A stretch of DNA of 64,000 nt from Escallonia rubra (lineage: Eukaryota; Streptophyta; Magnoliopsida; Escalloniales; Escalloniaceae), in contig JAVXUO010002112.1 in the NCBI GenBank assembly GCA_033065855.1, forward strand, positions 1 through 64,000, in the 5' to 3' direction. The translations under genes and the position numbers were made by a program. The notes under the pieces are model-generated. The model searched no databases. It was given only the letters and a program-made list of their open reading frames with translations, and had not been told where the DNA came from. Shown here one piece after another: positions 23,529 through 33,064 of the stretch. How positions within the stretch are numbered: the first letter of the stretch is position 1; each line of letters opens with the position of its first letter.

Positions 23529-24025
23529 ATCCGTTCCGTTGAAACATTTTGTGCTTCCGAAATTTTGTTTCTCAGATATTTTGGCTTTTGTTTGATTGGT
23601 CCTTTGAGCGACCTTACTGGGCATTTGGCTCATTCCCTTATTGTTTTTCCTTTCAGCTGATTAGTAGGTGGGAATTTCAGATTTGAAGGGCTAGCTGTGT
23701 GACCAAAAGTTAGCTGCCTTATTTCAGAGTTAGTATTGACATTTAAGTGTATTTACTTAAGACAAGTTGGTATTATTTAGGTTTTGTTTGGAAACTCCGT
23801 GTTGGAGAAAAATTTTGGATTGTGTAAAAGTTTTGGGCCCTATGACAGTTATTGATGTACTCTTGGGAGTTATCATTGCATGCTCTGATTGATTATTTGG
23901 GATATTTATGATATTTTAAGGTTCTCTAATTTTGTTAGACTTTTGATATTGTAAGGTTTATTTTGAATTTCGATTATATGATCGTTAACGCTCAGGACAT
24001 TTTAAATAAATTTCGGGTCGTTACA
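23529..24025 (+). repeat. 3' LTR of outer element, piece 3
   Basis: It resumes with ATCCGTTCCGTTGAAAC, exactly where piece 2 stopped relative to the 5' LTR, and ends GGGTCGTTACA. The duplication TCAAC follows. Confidence 0.88.
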
Positions 24026-24030
24026 TCAAC

Positions 24031-24560
24031 TGTCCTAGACCATGGCCACCATACCAAAACAACCATGATGCCCTTTATATATAGTCAAAATAATGAGCCT
24101 TGTTGATTTATGTTTCATGCAGGTTGATCCTCCACCGGCAAGAAGCGGTTCTGGACCCCTAAGGAAGGTGTGTCCCATGCAAAAGAGTCTCTCTTTGTTT
24201 GCTTTATTTAATTGCTACATCTATGTCAAATCTTCGTTTCTTTTGAATTGATGATTGATGATTTTAGATTATTAATTGATAATTTTTGGTTGTTAATTAT
24301 GTATTTGAGAATTGTGATTATTAATTGATGATTTTAGGTTTTTTAATTGTGCATTGAGCATTTGAGAATTGAGATTGTCGATGGAGGATGGGACCCAATT
24401 GGATTGAAATATCAGATACGTGCATTTTGAACAGTTTTTTTTCCTATTTGAGCATTGATTATTTGATTGTTAATTTTATGTTGTTAATTATGTTTTGAGC
24501 ATTTGAGAATTGAGATTGTTGATGGAGGATGAGACCCAATTGGATTGAGATATCGGATAT
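24031..24560 (+). other. Unassigned; exon-like segment and a 67-bp duplication
   Basis: A segment near 24123-24169 is bounded by TGCAG and GGTGTGT and reads as a short open exon-like piece (VDPPPARSGSGPLRK). It may be a gene or transposase exon, but it is too short to identify. A 67-bp sequence (GAGCATTTGAGAATTGAGAT and onward) at 24356-24422 is repeated at 24497-24563 with a few changes. Confidence 0.4.
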
Positions 24561-24699
24561 GTGATTTAGTTGAATGGTGGGTTGAAATTAGGTTAATTAG
24601 GTTAACGTGATAATGAAACATGACATGGTGGGTTGAAATTAGGTTCGTCTTCCATAGGTTAATTAGGTTAATCTTCCATGGAGTGAAATTCTGGTTCCG

Positions 24700-25255
24700 C
24701 CACTGATTAGCCCTTATCAACACTGATTAATCCTGATTATTGCTAATCTACAATGATTAGCATTGATCAACATTGATTAGGCTAATCAGCCTTAATTATC
24801 CCTAATTAACCCTGATTAACACTAAGTAGCCATAATTAGCACCTAGGAAGCACAGACACTTCATATGAGTCGAGGTATGGTGTCTGACACCCCGACATCT
24901 CATCGACACCTCCGGACACGTGTTCGACACCTCTCTACGGTGTCCCGATCGGTGTCAGTGTCAGACGCAGTGTCCGTGTCCGTGCTACCTAGATTAGCAC
25001 TAATCAATAATGATTAGGCTAATCAGCCCTAATTAAGAATGATTAGCCCTAATTAGCACTAATCAACAATGATTAGGCTAATCAGTCCTGATTAATACTA
25101 ATGAGTTCTAATTACCCCTAATTAGCACTAATCAACACTGATTAGGCTAATCAGCTCTAGTGAAGCGCTGATTAACACTGATTAGCCCTAACTAGCACTA
25201 ATCATTCATAATTATTCCTACTTAATCCTGATTAACACGGATTAACACTCACTTG
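24700..25255. repeat. Dense GATTAG/CTAATC repeat cluster
   Basis: Short motifs (TGATTAGGCTAATCAG, CCCTAATTAGCACTAATCAA) recur in both orientations at roughly 10-30-bp spacing, interrupted by the MITE at 24843-24992. The cluster lies just upstream of a CACTA transposase start, so it may be that element's subterminal repeat zone (inference; no CACTA terminus was found to the left). Confidence 0.6.
24843..24992. mobile_element. 150-bp hAT-type MITE
   Basis: The ends CTAGGAAGCACAGACAC and (inverted) CTAGGTAGCACGGACAC are inverted repeats. ATTAGCAC flanks both sides exactly (24835-24842 and 24993-25000), the 8-bp duplication of hAT elements. ATTAGCAC also occurs elsewhere in the surrounding repeats, so the TSD is slightly less decisive than in unique DNA. 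The interior is rich in GTGTC/GACAC. Confidence 0.8.
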
Positions 25256-25344
25256 TAAGTGACTACTCAATATATATTTTTCAAATTAAGGTTAATTTGG
25301 AACTCGACTTGTATAGGTTCAACAGGCAGTGACAGATATATATC

Positions 25345-25818
25345 ATGCCAGTGGATAGAAGTTAGATGCAACGGAGGATTGCTCCAAGTGAGATTGGGGT
25401 ATCGGAAGAGTTTAGACAGGAAGTGAACGGGTTTATTCTCTTTGCTTTGAATCAACGAGTGTTTGTGGATGACGGCACGATTAAATGTCCGTGCAATTAT
25501 TGTAAGTTGTTAAGTTGGAAAACCCCCGACGATGCAACTTTTGATATGTTCCGTAGAGGTTTTATGAGTAACTATACGAATTGGACTCAGCATGGGGAAC
25601 TAATTACGAGGGTGCCCACTGAGTTCAGACAGTATAGTCCTAGAGATCTGGGATTTTCCCAGTATCAACATATGGTAATTAAAACTGGGCCTAGTGGGAT
25701 TAACTTGGATAACTATTTTAACGATGGTAATCCTAATGTGGAAGAAGAGCCAAACCCGAGTGCACAGAAGTTTTATAAATTTATCCTACTTTTACCTCTA
25801 TCAACAAAGCTAGTATAA
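25345..25818 (+). pseudogene. CACTA transposase (TNP2-type) N-terminus, truncated
   Basis: Reading from the ATG at 25345, a TAG at 25363 falls where related proteins usually have Trp; the open frame continues from 25366 for 150 residues. It matches the transposase-associated domain at the start of En/Spm TNP2-type proteins: CPCNYCKLL zinc-binding cysteines, a basic MFRRGF segment, NYTNWTQHGE, then an acidic linker. Homology ends near 25785, before the main transposase domain, where the sequence passes into the caulimovirid fragment. TNP2 would cut CACTA ends; this copy cannot. Confidence 0.75.
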
Positions 25819-25859
25819 AGAAAAGGAAATACCGGGCTTGTTTGGTTTAGTTGAGGTCT

Positions 25860-27540
25860 GAAACTAATGGTTTGAGTGAACCTGTTCTGAGAAGATAATG
25901 CCATCTGTAATAAAACAAGAAACTTGTCTGATTCTACTGCTAATTGTATGGGGTTATCTTAAGATAAATCTTTCTAGATAATAAATCAGCAATAGAATTA
26001 TCTACTCCTTTGACATGCTGTCATTCTATTTTATCTATTCTATAATTACTTAAAAATGTCATAAACTTTAACCATCTATTTGTTTATCTAGAGTCTTTGT
26101 TTTTGTTATATTTAACTATGGCTTCACAGTCTGTTCTAATACAGAATTCATGCTTTGAAATTAAAAGAGCTTTGAAATGTTCTAAGGCATAAGTTATTGC
26201 TAGTAATTCATAATATAAACTGATTAAATATTGATTACTTTCTTTATACTTACCACTGGCATATCTACAAACTCGTTCATCTTTCTTATGACTGTACTTA
26301 TCGGGTTTGCAGTACAAGACTGCTCCCTATCCTTCTTTACAACCATCAGTTTGGATGATTAAATAATCTGTATCTAACGGTAAGTGTAAATCAGGAAGTT
26401 GTCTTACTCTATTTTTTATATCTTTAATTAATTTAATGTCTTCTGCATTAAAAAAACTGTCTTTGACCTGTTTTGCGAGTTTTGTTATACAAAGGTCCTA
26501 ATAATTTGCTAAGGTCTTTAAAATATATTCTAACTTGATTTAATAGTCCTAATAAGGCTTGTATTTATTTAAGTCCTTCTAATTTATCTGGAAAGTCTAG
26601 AATCTTTTTAGCTATATGTTCTTGTAGCTTAATTTTGCCGTTTCCTTTTTTCATTCCTAAAAACTTGACATTAGTTTTAAACAATTCTATTTTCTTTTTA
26701 CTTAAAATTAAACCATGTTTTTCAAAAAGCTTAAAGGCTAGATCTAAATGTGATATATGTTCAGTATCATTTTTACTACATATCAGAATATCATCTATGT
26801 AAACTAGAATAAAATCATTGTATGGTCTAAAAATATCGTCCATTTTTCTTTGGAATATACTAAGGGCTGTCTTAAGGCCAAAGGGCATAACAAGTCACTC
26901 ATATAATTCTTCTGGAGTAGTAAATGCGGTCCATCTGGTGTCTTCTGACCACATTTTAATCTGATAAAAACCTGACTTGCAATCAAATTTACTAAATATT
27001 TTCTTTCCATGTATCTTACTTAACAAAAAGGTTTTATTGGGAATATTATAACTATCATCTCTAATATTATCATTCAACCTTTTATAATTTATTATCATTC
27101 TACTTTTGCCTCTAAGTATTTCGGCATGATTTCTAACTATAAATGCAGCTGATCTATGTGGGCAATTACTTGGTTTAATTACTTTTAAGTTTGTTAATTC
27201 TTTTCTGTGCATTTTAAAGTCTTCTGCATCTAAACTATTTGCTTCTATATTAGCTGTTTTTTACTATATAATTAGGATTTATGATATCTAGTTTACAGTA
27301 TATTTTATTTAAATCCCATCTTTTAATGGGGTCTTCTCCTATGAAAGATAATTTATCTATTGCTCTAATTATATCTGATTTGTTATAAAAATGGTTTATT
27401 AAATTATAACTAACTTTTTCTTGATTATAAATATCAAGATTTATATTATTAGAGTCTTCTAACTCTTCTATATGTAAACATTCATCTATATGATCTATAT
27501 TTGTTAAGCAACAATTTGTTTTTCCTAAAATACATTCATC
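25860..27540 (-). pseudogene. Endogenous pararetrovirus (Caulimoviridae) RT/RNase H fragment
   Basis: Read on the minus strand. A pre-RT region (about 27250-27540) is followed by the RT fingers and palm (27212-26895), then the rest of RT with catalytic YIDD (26790-26801), and RNase H (about 26320-25960). The style of the RT and RNase H, with pre-RT and RT in one polyprotein and no integrase, points to Caulimoviridae rather than LTR elements. Breaks: an in-frame TGA between the two RT segments (about 26892), frameshifts between RT and RNase H, and further stops near 26020. No open virus genome is present; it is an old, inert integration. Genus not assigned. Confidence 0.8.
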
Positions 27541-27548
27541 ACAAATTT

Positions 27549-27555
<7 letters not shown>

Positions 27556-27580
<25 letters not shown>
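27556..27580. repeat. (TA)n microsatellite
   Basis: A TA run on the left of the palindromic MITE; a second TA run (27726-27758) is on its right. Confidence 0.9.
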
Positions 27581-27722
27581 GAGTCGTGATCCATTGCTAG
27601 CGCTAGCACGTTGCTAGCGCTGTTTTGCCGTCTGCTATATAATGTAGCGGATGATAATTCACCGTCCGCTACATTATATAGCGGACGGTGCTAGCAATGC
27701 TAGCGCTAGCAACGGATCAGCT

Positions 27723-27724
<2 letters not shown>
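27581..27724. mobile_element. Palindromic MITE inserted at TA, inside the caulimovirid copy
   Basis: The outer arms GTGATCCATTGCTAGCGCTAGCA and TGCTAGCGCTAGCAACGGATCA are inverted repeats. The inner arms CCGTCTGCTATATAATGTAGCGG and its near complement CCGCTACATTATATAGCGGACGG form a second hairpin. The whole unit can fold on itself. TA runs on both sides fit a TA target followed by microsatellite growth. Caulimovirid-like reading continues on the far side. Confidence 0.7.
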
Positions 27725-27760
<36 letters not shown>

Positions 27761-27761
27761 C

Positions 27762-27965
27762 ATTTGTCTTTGTAAAGGAGAACTACCGTTAGTTTGCATT
27801 TCCAGTTGACTTTGTAAAACTTTCATAGGAAAGATTGATTTGTTTTGCAATTGGTGGCTATTAATGAATATTTTTTGATGTTGCCAATATACATGAACTT
27901 CTAGATTGTTGTGACATTGAAGTTCTTGAGAGTCAATTTCTCCTTTTTTTCTCTAAAATGCATTA
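27762..27965 (-). pseudogene. Caulimovirid polyprotein fragment, far side of the MITE
   Basis: On the minus strand an uninterrupted reading of about 65 codons runs across here (for example VHVYWQHQKIFINSHQLQNK). It is in the orientation and order expected for the polyprotein upstream of the RT fragment. Identification rests on context and composition; no diagnostic motif is present. Confidence 0.5.
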
Positions 27966-28439
27966 ACAGCAAAGTCGAACGCAGTATAGGCACAATAATG
28001 GCGATGCATTCTGCCCAGGCCTAGCAAGGTCAAATGAATCATGAAATACTTCTGCCTAGAATGAGGAATGAATTATCAAATACAAATACATTCTTGGTAG
28101 CGAACGAATAAAATGCATTAAAGTCAACAGTTTACAAATTCGTTACGAAAGTGAATGACATTGCTAAGAAAATATATGGACCACTTCGTATTTCTTTTTG
28201 CACAAAAGGAAAGGAAAACATCTACTTTTTGTCAAAACTAAATGTCCTTCTACTGCTATCGTAGCTAAACCATCTATATTTGATTTTCTTGCTTCAGGTG
28301 TCGACAATCTTAATCTTCATAGTTTGCACTCACACAGGACCTTCAAAGGCTGGCTGTCACTCCCTCAAGAATTCAGCAGCTTCATTGCTACCTCTGAGTC
28401 TCATTCCATGATGATATTTAGAATCCCTTTGACGATATC

Positions 28440-28645
28440 CCTTTCATTTCCATGCGTTACATTTCAGCATCGATAGTTTCATTTCAACATCAGCACTTGC
28501 ATGCCTTACATTTTAGCATACCTTACGTGCCTTTTCATGCTTTCGTTTTAGCATCAACACTTACATGCCTTTCCATGCTTTGCATTTCAATCTCAGTAAT
28601 TCACATGCCTTTCCATGCCTTGCATTTCAATCTCAGTAATTCGTA
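28440..28645 (+). repeat. Imperfect 40-50-bp repeats (CATGCCTTTCCATGC)
   Basis: ACATGCCTTTCCATGCYTTG plus CATTTCAATCTCAGTAATTC occurs twice in tandem (about 28563-28641). Looser copies with CATTTCAGCAT/CATTTTAGCAT occur from 28460. The open frames here are side effects. Confidence 0.65.
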
Positions 28646-30240
28646 ACTATACCTAGCTTCCCATGAAATCAAATACCCAGTGCCTTCATCATTCCTTAAC
28701 AGTCCCAAAAGCTTTCCACACATGGTTTACCAAATAAACTTCCATCCCATTTGGTCTGTAGTCTACCAGCCATCAGTATTTGGGGTAGTAAACTGTGGAT
28801 CATTTTATCGCATAATAAAATGTCATATAAGTATGCAATGTAAGTAGGTGCAATCCAAGAAAATTTGCAAAAACCAGGTGTTCAATTGGTATCACAATTC
28901 CTCAAAGCATGATCAAGTGCCACATCCAAAACGACAAAGCCCCTATACTAGCACGACCAATCATGACACTGTTCTATTTCGTTTTAAGCTTATACAAGGT
29001 AGTAATGCAAATGATCCTACAGTAAAGCTGGCCGACGAAGTCCTTCTTTCCATTCTATCGTTGTCGACATTGAGAGAGACAGCAAGGACCAGTCTTCTTT
29101 TCAATTGGCAGTAGCAATTAGACATGCTAGCTCGAGCCATAAGTAACTAGAAAAGATGTTCTGTAAATTTTCTTTAGTCGCAACAGCCCAGGTGGTGATA
29201 GGGTTTGTGTGGCAGCGGCAGTGAGGAGCAGATCGGCAGCGACATGGTGAACAAACTTGTAGCGGCTGCTATCGTCAGAGCAGTGGACAGTGGCATTCTT
29301 TGGCAACTCATTTGCCTACTTAACTGAGCACCCTAAGGTATTAGGATTTGCACTAGCAGACATCTACTTCATTAGCCTGGTTTTTATCCATCTATTTTTT
29401 TTTGCCTTGATCATCTTCTGTCAGGATAACAAAGGAACATAAATCCACTTGTTGTTTATACGTATCATTGTTGCTTGCCTGCAATTTTATGCTGAACTGT
29501 GCTAGGTATTGATGACTTTCTTCATTTCACACGCTGGCCAGGAGAGATTGAACCAAACAAGCGGCTGACAGAAGCAGTGTCAGCAACCTTATGCAGAAAG
29601 CTTCCATTTTATCCAACCTTTTTGCGAGATGCTTCAGAGTTTTCAAAAGCTTGCAATCTGGCCTTGAGAGCATTGTTCTCCCTCATAAGATGTAACCAGA
29701 AACACAATTTTTTTAAAATGAACTCATTATGAACCTCACTGTACTAAAACATGGACGAACGTTCTATGTTAGCACCTCTCTTGGACATTTCCTCGAACAC
29801 CTTTCCGACACTCTTTCAAAACATTAATTGGGCATTTTCTAGAGAGTCACTCCACCTCCACTAAAAAAATGATTTATGTCGTTGCTTCATGAATCAGGCC
29901 AATGTCGTCCTTGTATTGTATTGTCTCACTTCCCCTTCCTCATCATTTTTTCAATCTCAACCAATTTTCACCATCAAACCAAACACAATTCTTGAGTCAT
30001 CACTGCAAAACCCACGATGATATTGGTTCAGAAAATGTCAAGCTCAAGCTTCCTTCCCAACTTGAGAGTGATGCATCATCTCTCTCACCTTTGAAATGCC
30101 CAGATTGTTCTCATATGTTGTTGTTGTCTGAGAAACGAGAGGGAGAGAGTGGGACAACCGAGAGTGAGTGATTTTTTTAAAGCCAAAACGATGTCATTTT
30201 GGCTTGCTGCAGATAAGTTGTCTACAACTTGCTATCGACT
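28646..30240. other. Unassigned sequence; one exon-like open stretch
   Basis: No element ends or known domains. The stretch 29505-29700 (plus strand) follows a GCTAG acceptor-like site, is open for over 60 codons with balanced composition (GEIEPNKRLTEAVSATLCRK) and could be a stray exon of a host gene; I do not recognise it. The open frame at 29902-30171 is Leu/Ser/His-rich and unconvincing. Confidence 0.35.
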
Positions 30241-30314
30241 CACTTTTCCCTATATGTATATATGTATATATATACATACATATGTATACATATGTGTACG
30301 CACACACACACGTA

Positions 30315-30365
<51 letters not shown>
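30241..30365. repeat. Compound microsatellite (TATG/TACA, CA, TG, TA)
   Basis: Successive short runs: TATATG/TACATA, then CACACACACA, then (TG)n and (TA)n. Several open frames on both strands pass through it and are artefacts. Confidence 0.95.
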
Positions 30366-31492
30366 GGGGGCCGATCTCTATCTATCGGTGGAAAAATAAC
30401 TATTTTTCCGCCGTCCACTTCGTCCAATGGACGGCTGAGGTGACCTTTTTTTAAAGCTTTTTGCGTAACCGCTATAAAGTGCAGCAATTAGCATCTTTTG
30501 CCAATTCTTCCATCTCTGCCCTCATGCCTTTCTTTTCCCTTCAGATAACTGTTCCACTATCTCTTTCTCTCTCTCTCTTCACATCGGCATCACATCATAC
30601 GGTTCTTCAGACCGTCCATCGGCATCGCCACCATCGAGATCCACTCCAGATCTGGGCCAAAACCGCCATCATCTTTGTGGTTTTGACTCAGATCTAGCTT
30701 AGATCTTGGTGATATTAGCAATTTGAGATGAACGTGGGGTGTAGGCGGTGGTGGGTGGTTGTTTCCCCGACGATGGTGGGTGTGGCGGTTGTTCTATCTT
30801 CTCTTTCCTCTCTCTTTGGATATCTAGAAGTAGTAGGTCGGTGGGTGGATGTGGTGGCGATAGTTGGCTTGTGATGGGTTTGATAGGTGGTTGGTTTGTG
30901 ACGAATTCATTGTTTACATGATGAGGTTGACGATGACCACCGTGACGACTGACGGTAATGGTGAAGTCACGGTTAATTCCAAATTTAAACTTGAAAGTTG
31001 CAATTATAAGCCCAATTATATTGATCTAGATTAGGTTAACTATATAGATTAGGTTAGCAGTTGTAATCTTTTTCCCAGTGCATGGTGCTTTGAAATGACT
31101 TTATTTTATCACTTGTTGAATGGGTTTAGGAGCTTTAGAATTGCCGATGCTAATATTGCTTCACCTCGCCGAATGCAAAGTGAACGTTATGTCAGAAGAT
31201 ACATAACAAAGAACTTTAGTGAGAAGAAGGAACTGTAAAGAACTGTATTGAGAAGAAAGAGTCTGCAACCTAATCGTCCGCTACATAGTGTAGCGGACGC
31301 GCACTTTATTTATTTCGGGCCAGTGACAATTTTGTCAAAAGTACCGTCCGCTAGCTGCATTATGTAACGGAAGGCGGAGCATTTAAAAAACAGTCAGATC
31401 TGGCCCGTCCATCCTTCATGGATGGACGACTAGATAGCGCTGACAACTTAGCTCAAGTTGCCCGCGCTGTCAATGGATCAGCTCCCTATATA
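30366..31492. mobile_element. Possible non-autonomous element with hairpin ends, TA-flanked
   Basis: The left end GGGGGCCGATC and the inverted right end GGGAGCTGATCC resemble each other and the MITE at 27581-27724. Each lies next to TATATA. Near both ends are small hairpins of the form CCGTCCACTTCGTCCAATGG or CGTCCATCC..GGATGGACG. A near-perfect palindrome (CGTCCGCTACATAGTG and its complement) is at about 31278-31302. The interior (30530-30700) is CT-rich and leader-like. Boundaries are tentative. Confidence 0.4.
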
Positions 31493-32040
31493 TAAGACAT
31501 GATCCCTTTTTGGTAAAAATGTCTTAGAGGGATTAAATGAGTCGGAGGGATTAGAATGCAAATTTGTGTTTTTTTTTTTTTTTGTTGGGGGGGTTGGGGG
31601 GGGGGTAATCTCACTATCTGCTACATGGTGAAGTTTATTTAAAAAAAACATATAGGGCCATCCGCAATTGATGGATGGCTAGGTGGCGCTGGTAACTTAT
31701 CTAACCTTGTATGCGTAAGTATGTATGTATATGCCCGATTTATTTTACACTTAGTTAATGCGAGACTAATATAACTCCACGTGTACATCTATCATTAACC
31801 AAAGATAATTAGTAGCTTTTTCCATTAAAAACCAATTGCTGCCCAAAAAGATGTACAACTTTGCTTTTGACATAACTAGCAAAGTAAATGTAATGACAAG
31901 AAACTGGGAATGATTTGTAAACAGCTCACTTAAATGATAAATAAAAATAGTTATGTTAAATTTCCAAACAGTAATCTCAGCGTATAATTTCACAATTTTT
32001 ATCGCTTCAAACATCTACTAATCCAATATTTCGGAGACAA
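31493..32040. other. Unassigned; poly-T and G-run, MITE-like motif
   Basis: A T-run followed by GTTGGGGGGGTTGGGGGGGG lies near 31568-31607. CCATCCGCAATTGATGGATGG near 31659 is another small hairpin of the family above. No coding sequence. Confidence 0.4.
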
Positions 32041-32288
32041 TTTCTTATTGGGTAAATTACACTAAAACCCCCTTGAGGTTTTACGTAATTACACTCCACT
32101 ACCGCTATCTTTAAAAATTACACTCCGCCCCCTGAGGTTTGTACCCGCATTACACACAACTACACACTTTTAACGGCCTGTCCAACTCCATTTCAAGATT
32201 CCCTGACACACTCCTTTATGTAATTTTCATACCCAAAATACCCCCCTTTATAACATTTTATAACATAAAATACATATACTATTCTCGC

Positions 32289-32427
32289 AACGGCACCGTG
32301 GACTTCATCTTCCTCCAGTGCGTCACCGTCTCCAACCCCAACCGCGACGCCTTCACCCACTACGACAGCTCCCTCCAGCTTTCCTGCTCCGACGCCCTCG
32401 TCGGCTTCATCTTCATTTTGCAGTGAA
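32289..32427 (+). pseudogene. LEA-2 gene fragment, copy 1 (in Pack-MULE)
   Basis: A 139-bp segment nearly identical to 32927-33065. It encodes [20 protein letters not shown] and HYDSSLQLS, the central part of an LEA-2 / NDR1-HIN1-like protein. Its stop codon (TGA, 32424-32426) leads straight into the DnaJ piece. Missing are the start, the membrane segment and the C-terminus. Either a second capture or an internal duplication of copy 2. Confidence 0.8.
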
Positions 32428-32550
32428 ACAGTGCCAATACAAGGTGCTGGGGCTTGGCGGCTACTGCACCGCCGACGAGATCTGCTCCGCTTACCGCCGA
32501 CTTGCCCTCCAGCACCACCCGGACAAGCTCGCCCAGTTTGGCATCTCCCC
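32426..32550 (+). pseudogene. DnaJ (J-domain) gene fragment (in Pack-MULE)
   Basis: It encodes the first half of a J-domain: [16 protein letters not shown] (helix I), a tyrosine/arginine-rich helix II ([13 protein letters not shown]) and the HPD tripeptide at 32516-32524 that stimulates Hsp70 ATPase. It joins the end of LEA-2 copy 1 within a few bases, so a transcript through the element would be chimeric. Helices III-IV are not recognisable downstream, where the sequence becomes proline-rich. Confidence 0.85.
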
Positions 32551-32746
32551 CACCGCCTACCGCCTACCGCCGGCCTGCCCTCTAGGCCTATCAAAAATCT
32601 CCCTTCCCATAGAAGACACCCGACCCCCTCCCTCCCACCTTTCAGATCCAGAACATCAACTACTGAACTACTGACAATCACTCAACCACCCAACTCTACC
32701 CTTTACCAGTGGTGGTGGGGGTAAAAAGAGGAGTTGTAGCTTAGCC

Positions 32747-33064
32747 ATGTACGAGCCTCACAGATCTAAGACCGGTCGTACAACCAACCTTGCCTCGTGC
32801 ATAGTGGCCACGGTCTTCTTGCTCTTCCTGGCGGCCGGAATCGTCGTCGTTTACTTCCTCCTCTTCAAACCGAAAGACCCCAAGATCGCCGTCGACGCCA
32901 TCCAGTTCCCAACCTTCTCTGTCGTCAACGGCACCGTGGACTTCACCTTCCTCCAGTACGTCACCGTCTCCAAACCCAACCACGACGCCTTCACCCACTA
33001 CGACAGCTCCCTCCAACTCGCCTACTCCGACGCCCCAGTCGGCTTCATCTTCATTTTGCAGTGA
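32747..33064 (+). CDS. LEA-2 / NDR1-HIN1-like fragment, copy 2 (in Pack-MULE)
   Basis: A 105-residue open frame starting MYEPHRSKTGRTTN. Residues about 15-39 form one hydrophobic segment (ASCIVATVFLLFLAAGIVVV), followed by LFKPKDPKIAVDAIQFPTF and the start of the LEA-2 beta domain (NGTVDFTFLQYVTV). Related plant proteins are type II membrane proteins of roughly 180-250 residues; here the C-terminal half is missing and the frame ends soon after VGFIFI. The native start codon appears to have been captured with the fragment. It has no required promoter of its own visible, so expression is uncertain. Confidence 0.7.
   Translation: MYEPHRSKTGRTTNLASCIVATVFLLFLAAGIVVVYFLLFKPKDPKIAVDAIQFPTFSVVNGTVDFTFLQYVTVSKPNHDAFTHYDSSLQLAYSDAPVGFIFILQ

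Larger units (their letters stand above)
3556..24025 (+). mobile_element. Nested block: non-autonomous gypsy-type LTR element with two insertions
   Basis: The outer element starts TGTAATACCCCG at 3556 and ends GGGTCGTTACA at 24025. It is flanked by identical 5-bp duplications TCAAC (3551-3555 and 24026-24030). Its own parts are the 5' LTR (3556-5466), a short interior (5467-7494) and a 3' LTR in three pieces (7495-8238, 12357-13260, 23529-24025). The pieces are separated by a minus-strand solo LTR and a copia element. Without the insertions it is about 6.1 kb with LTRs near 2 kb. The interior has no surviving gag or pol, so it is a LARD-like or heavily decayed gypsy derivative. LTR end sequences and the purine tract directly abutting the LTR resemble plant chromovirus elements, but lineage is inference. 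Confidence 0.85.

Noticed and set aside
24700-25255. Short spaced repeats as a possible array
   Set aside because: Irregular spacing, both orientations, no conserved unit length; fits a TE subterminal field better.
30149-30487. Open frames on both strands of about 90-100 codons
   Set aside because: They are translations of the compound microsatellite (Tyr/Ile and Val/Cys/His runs).
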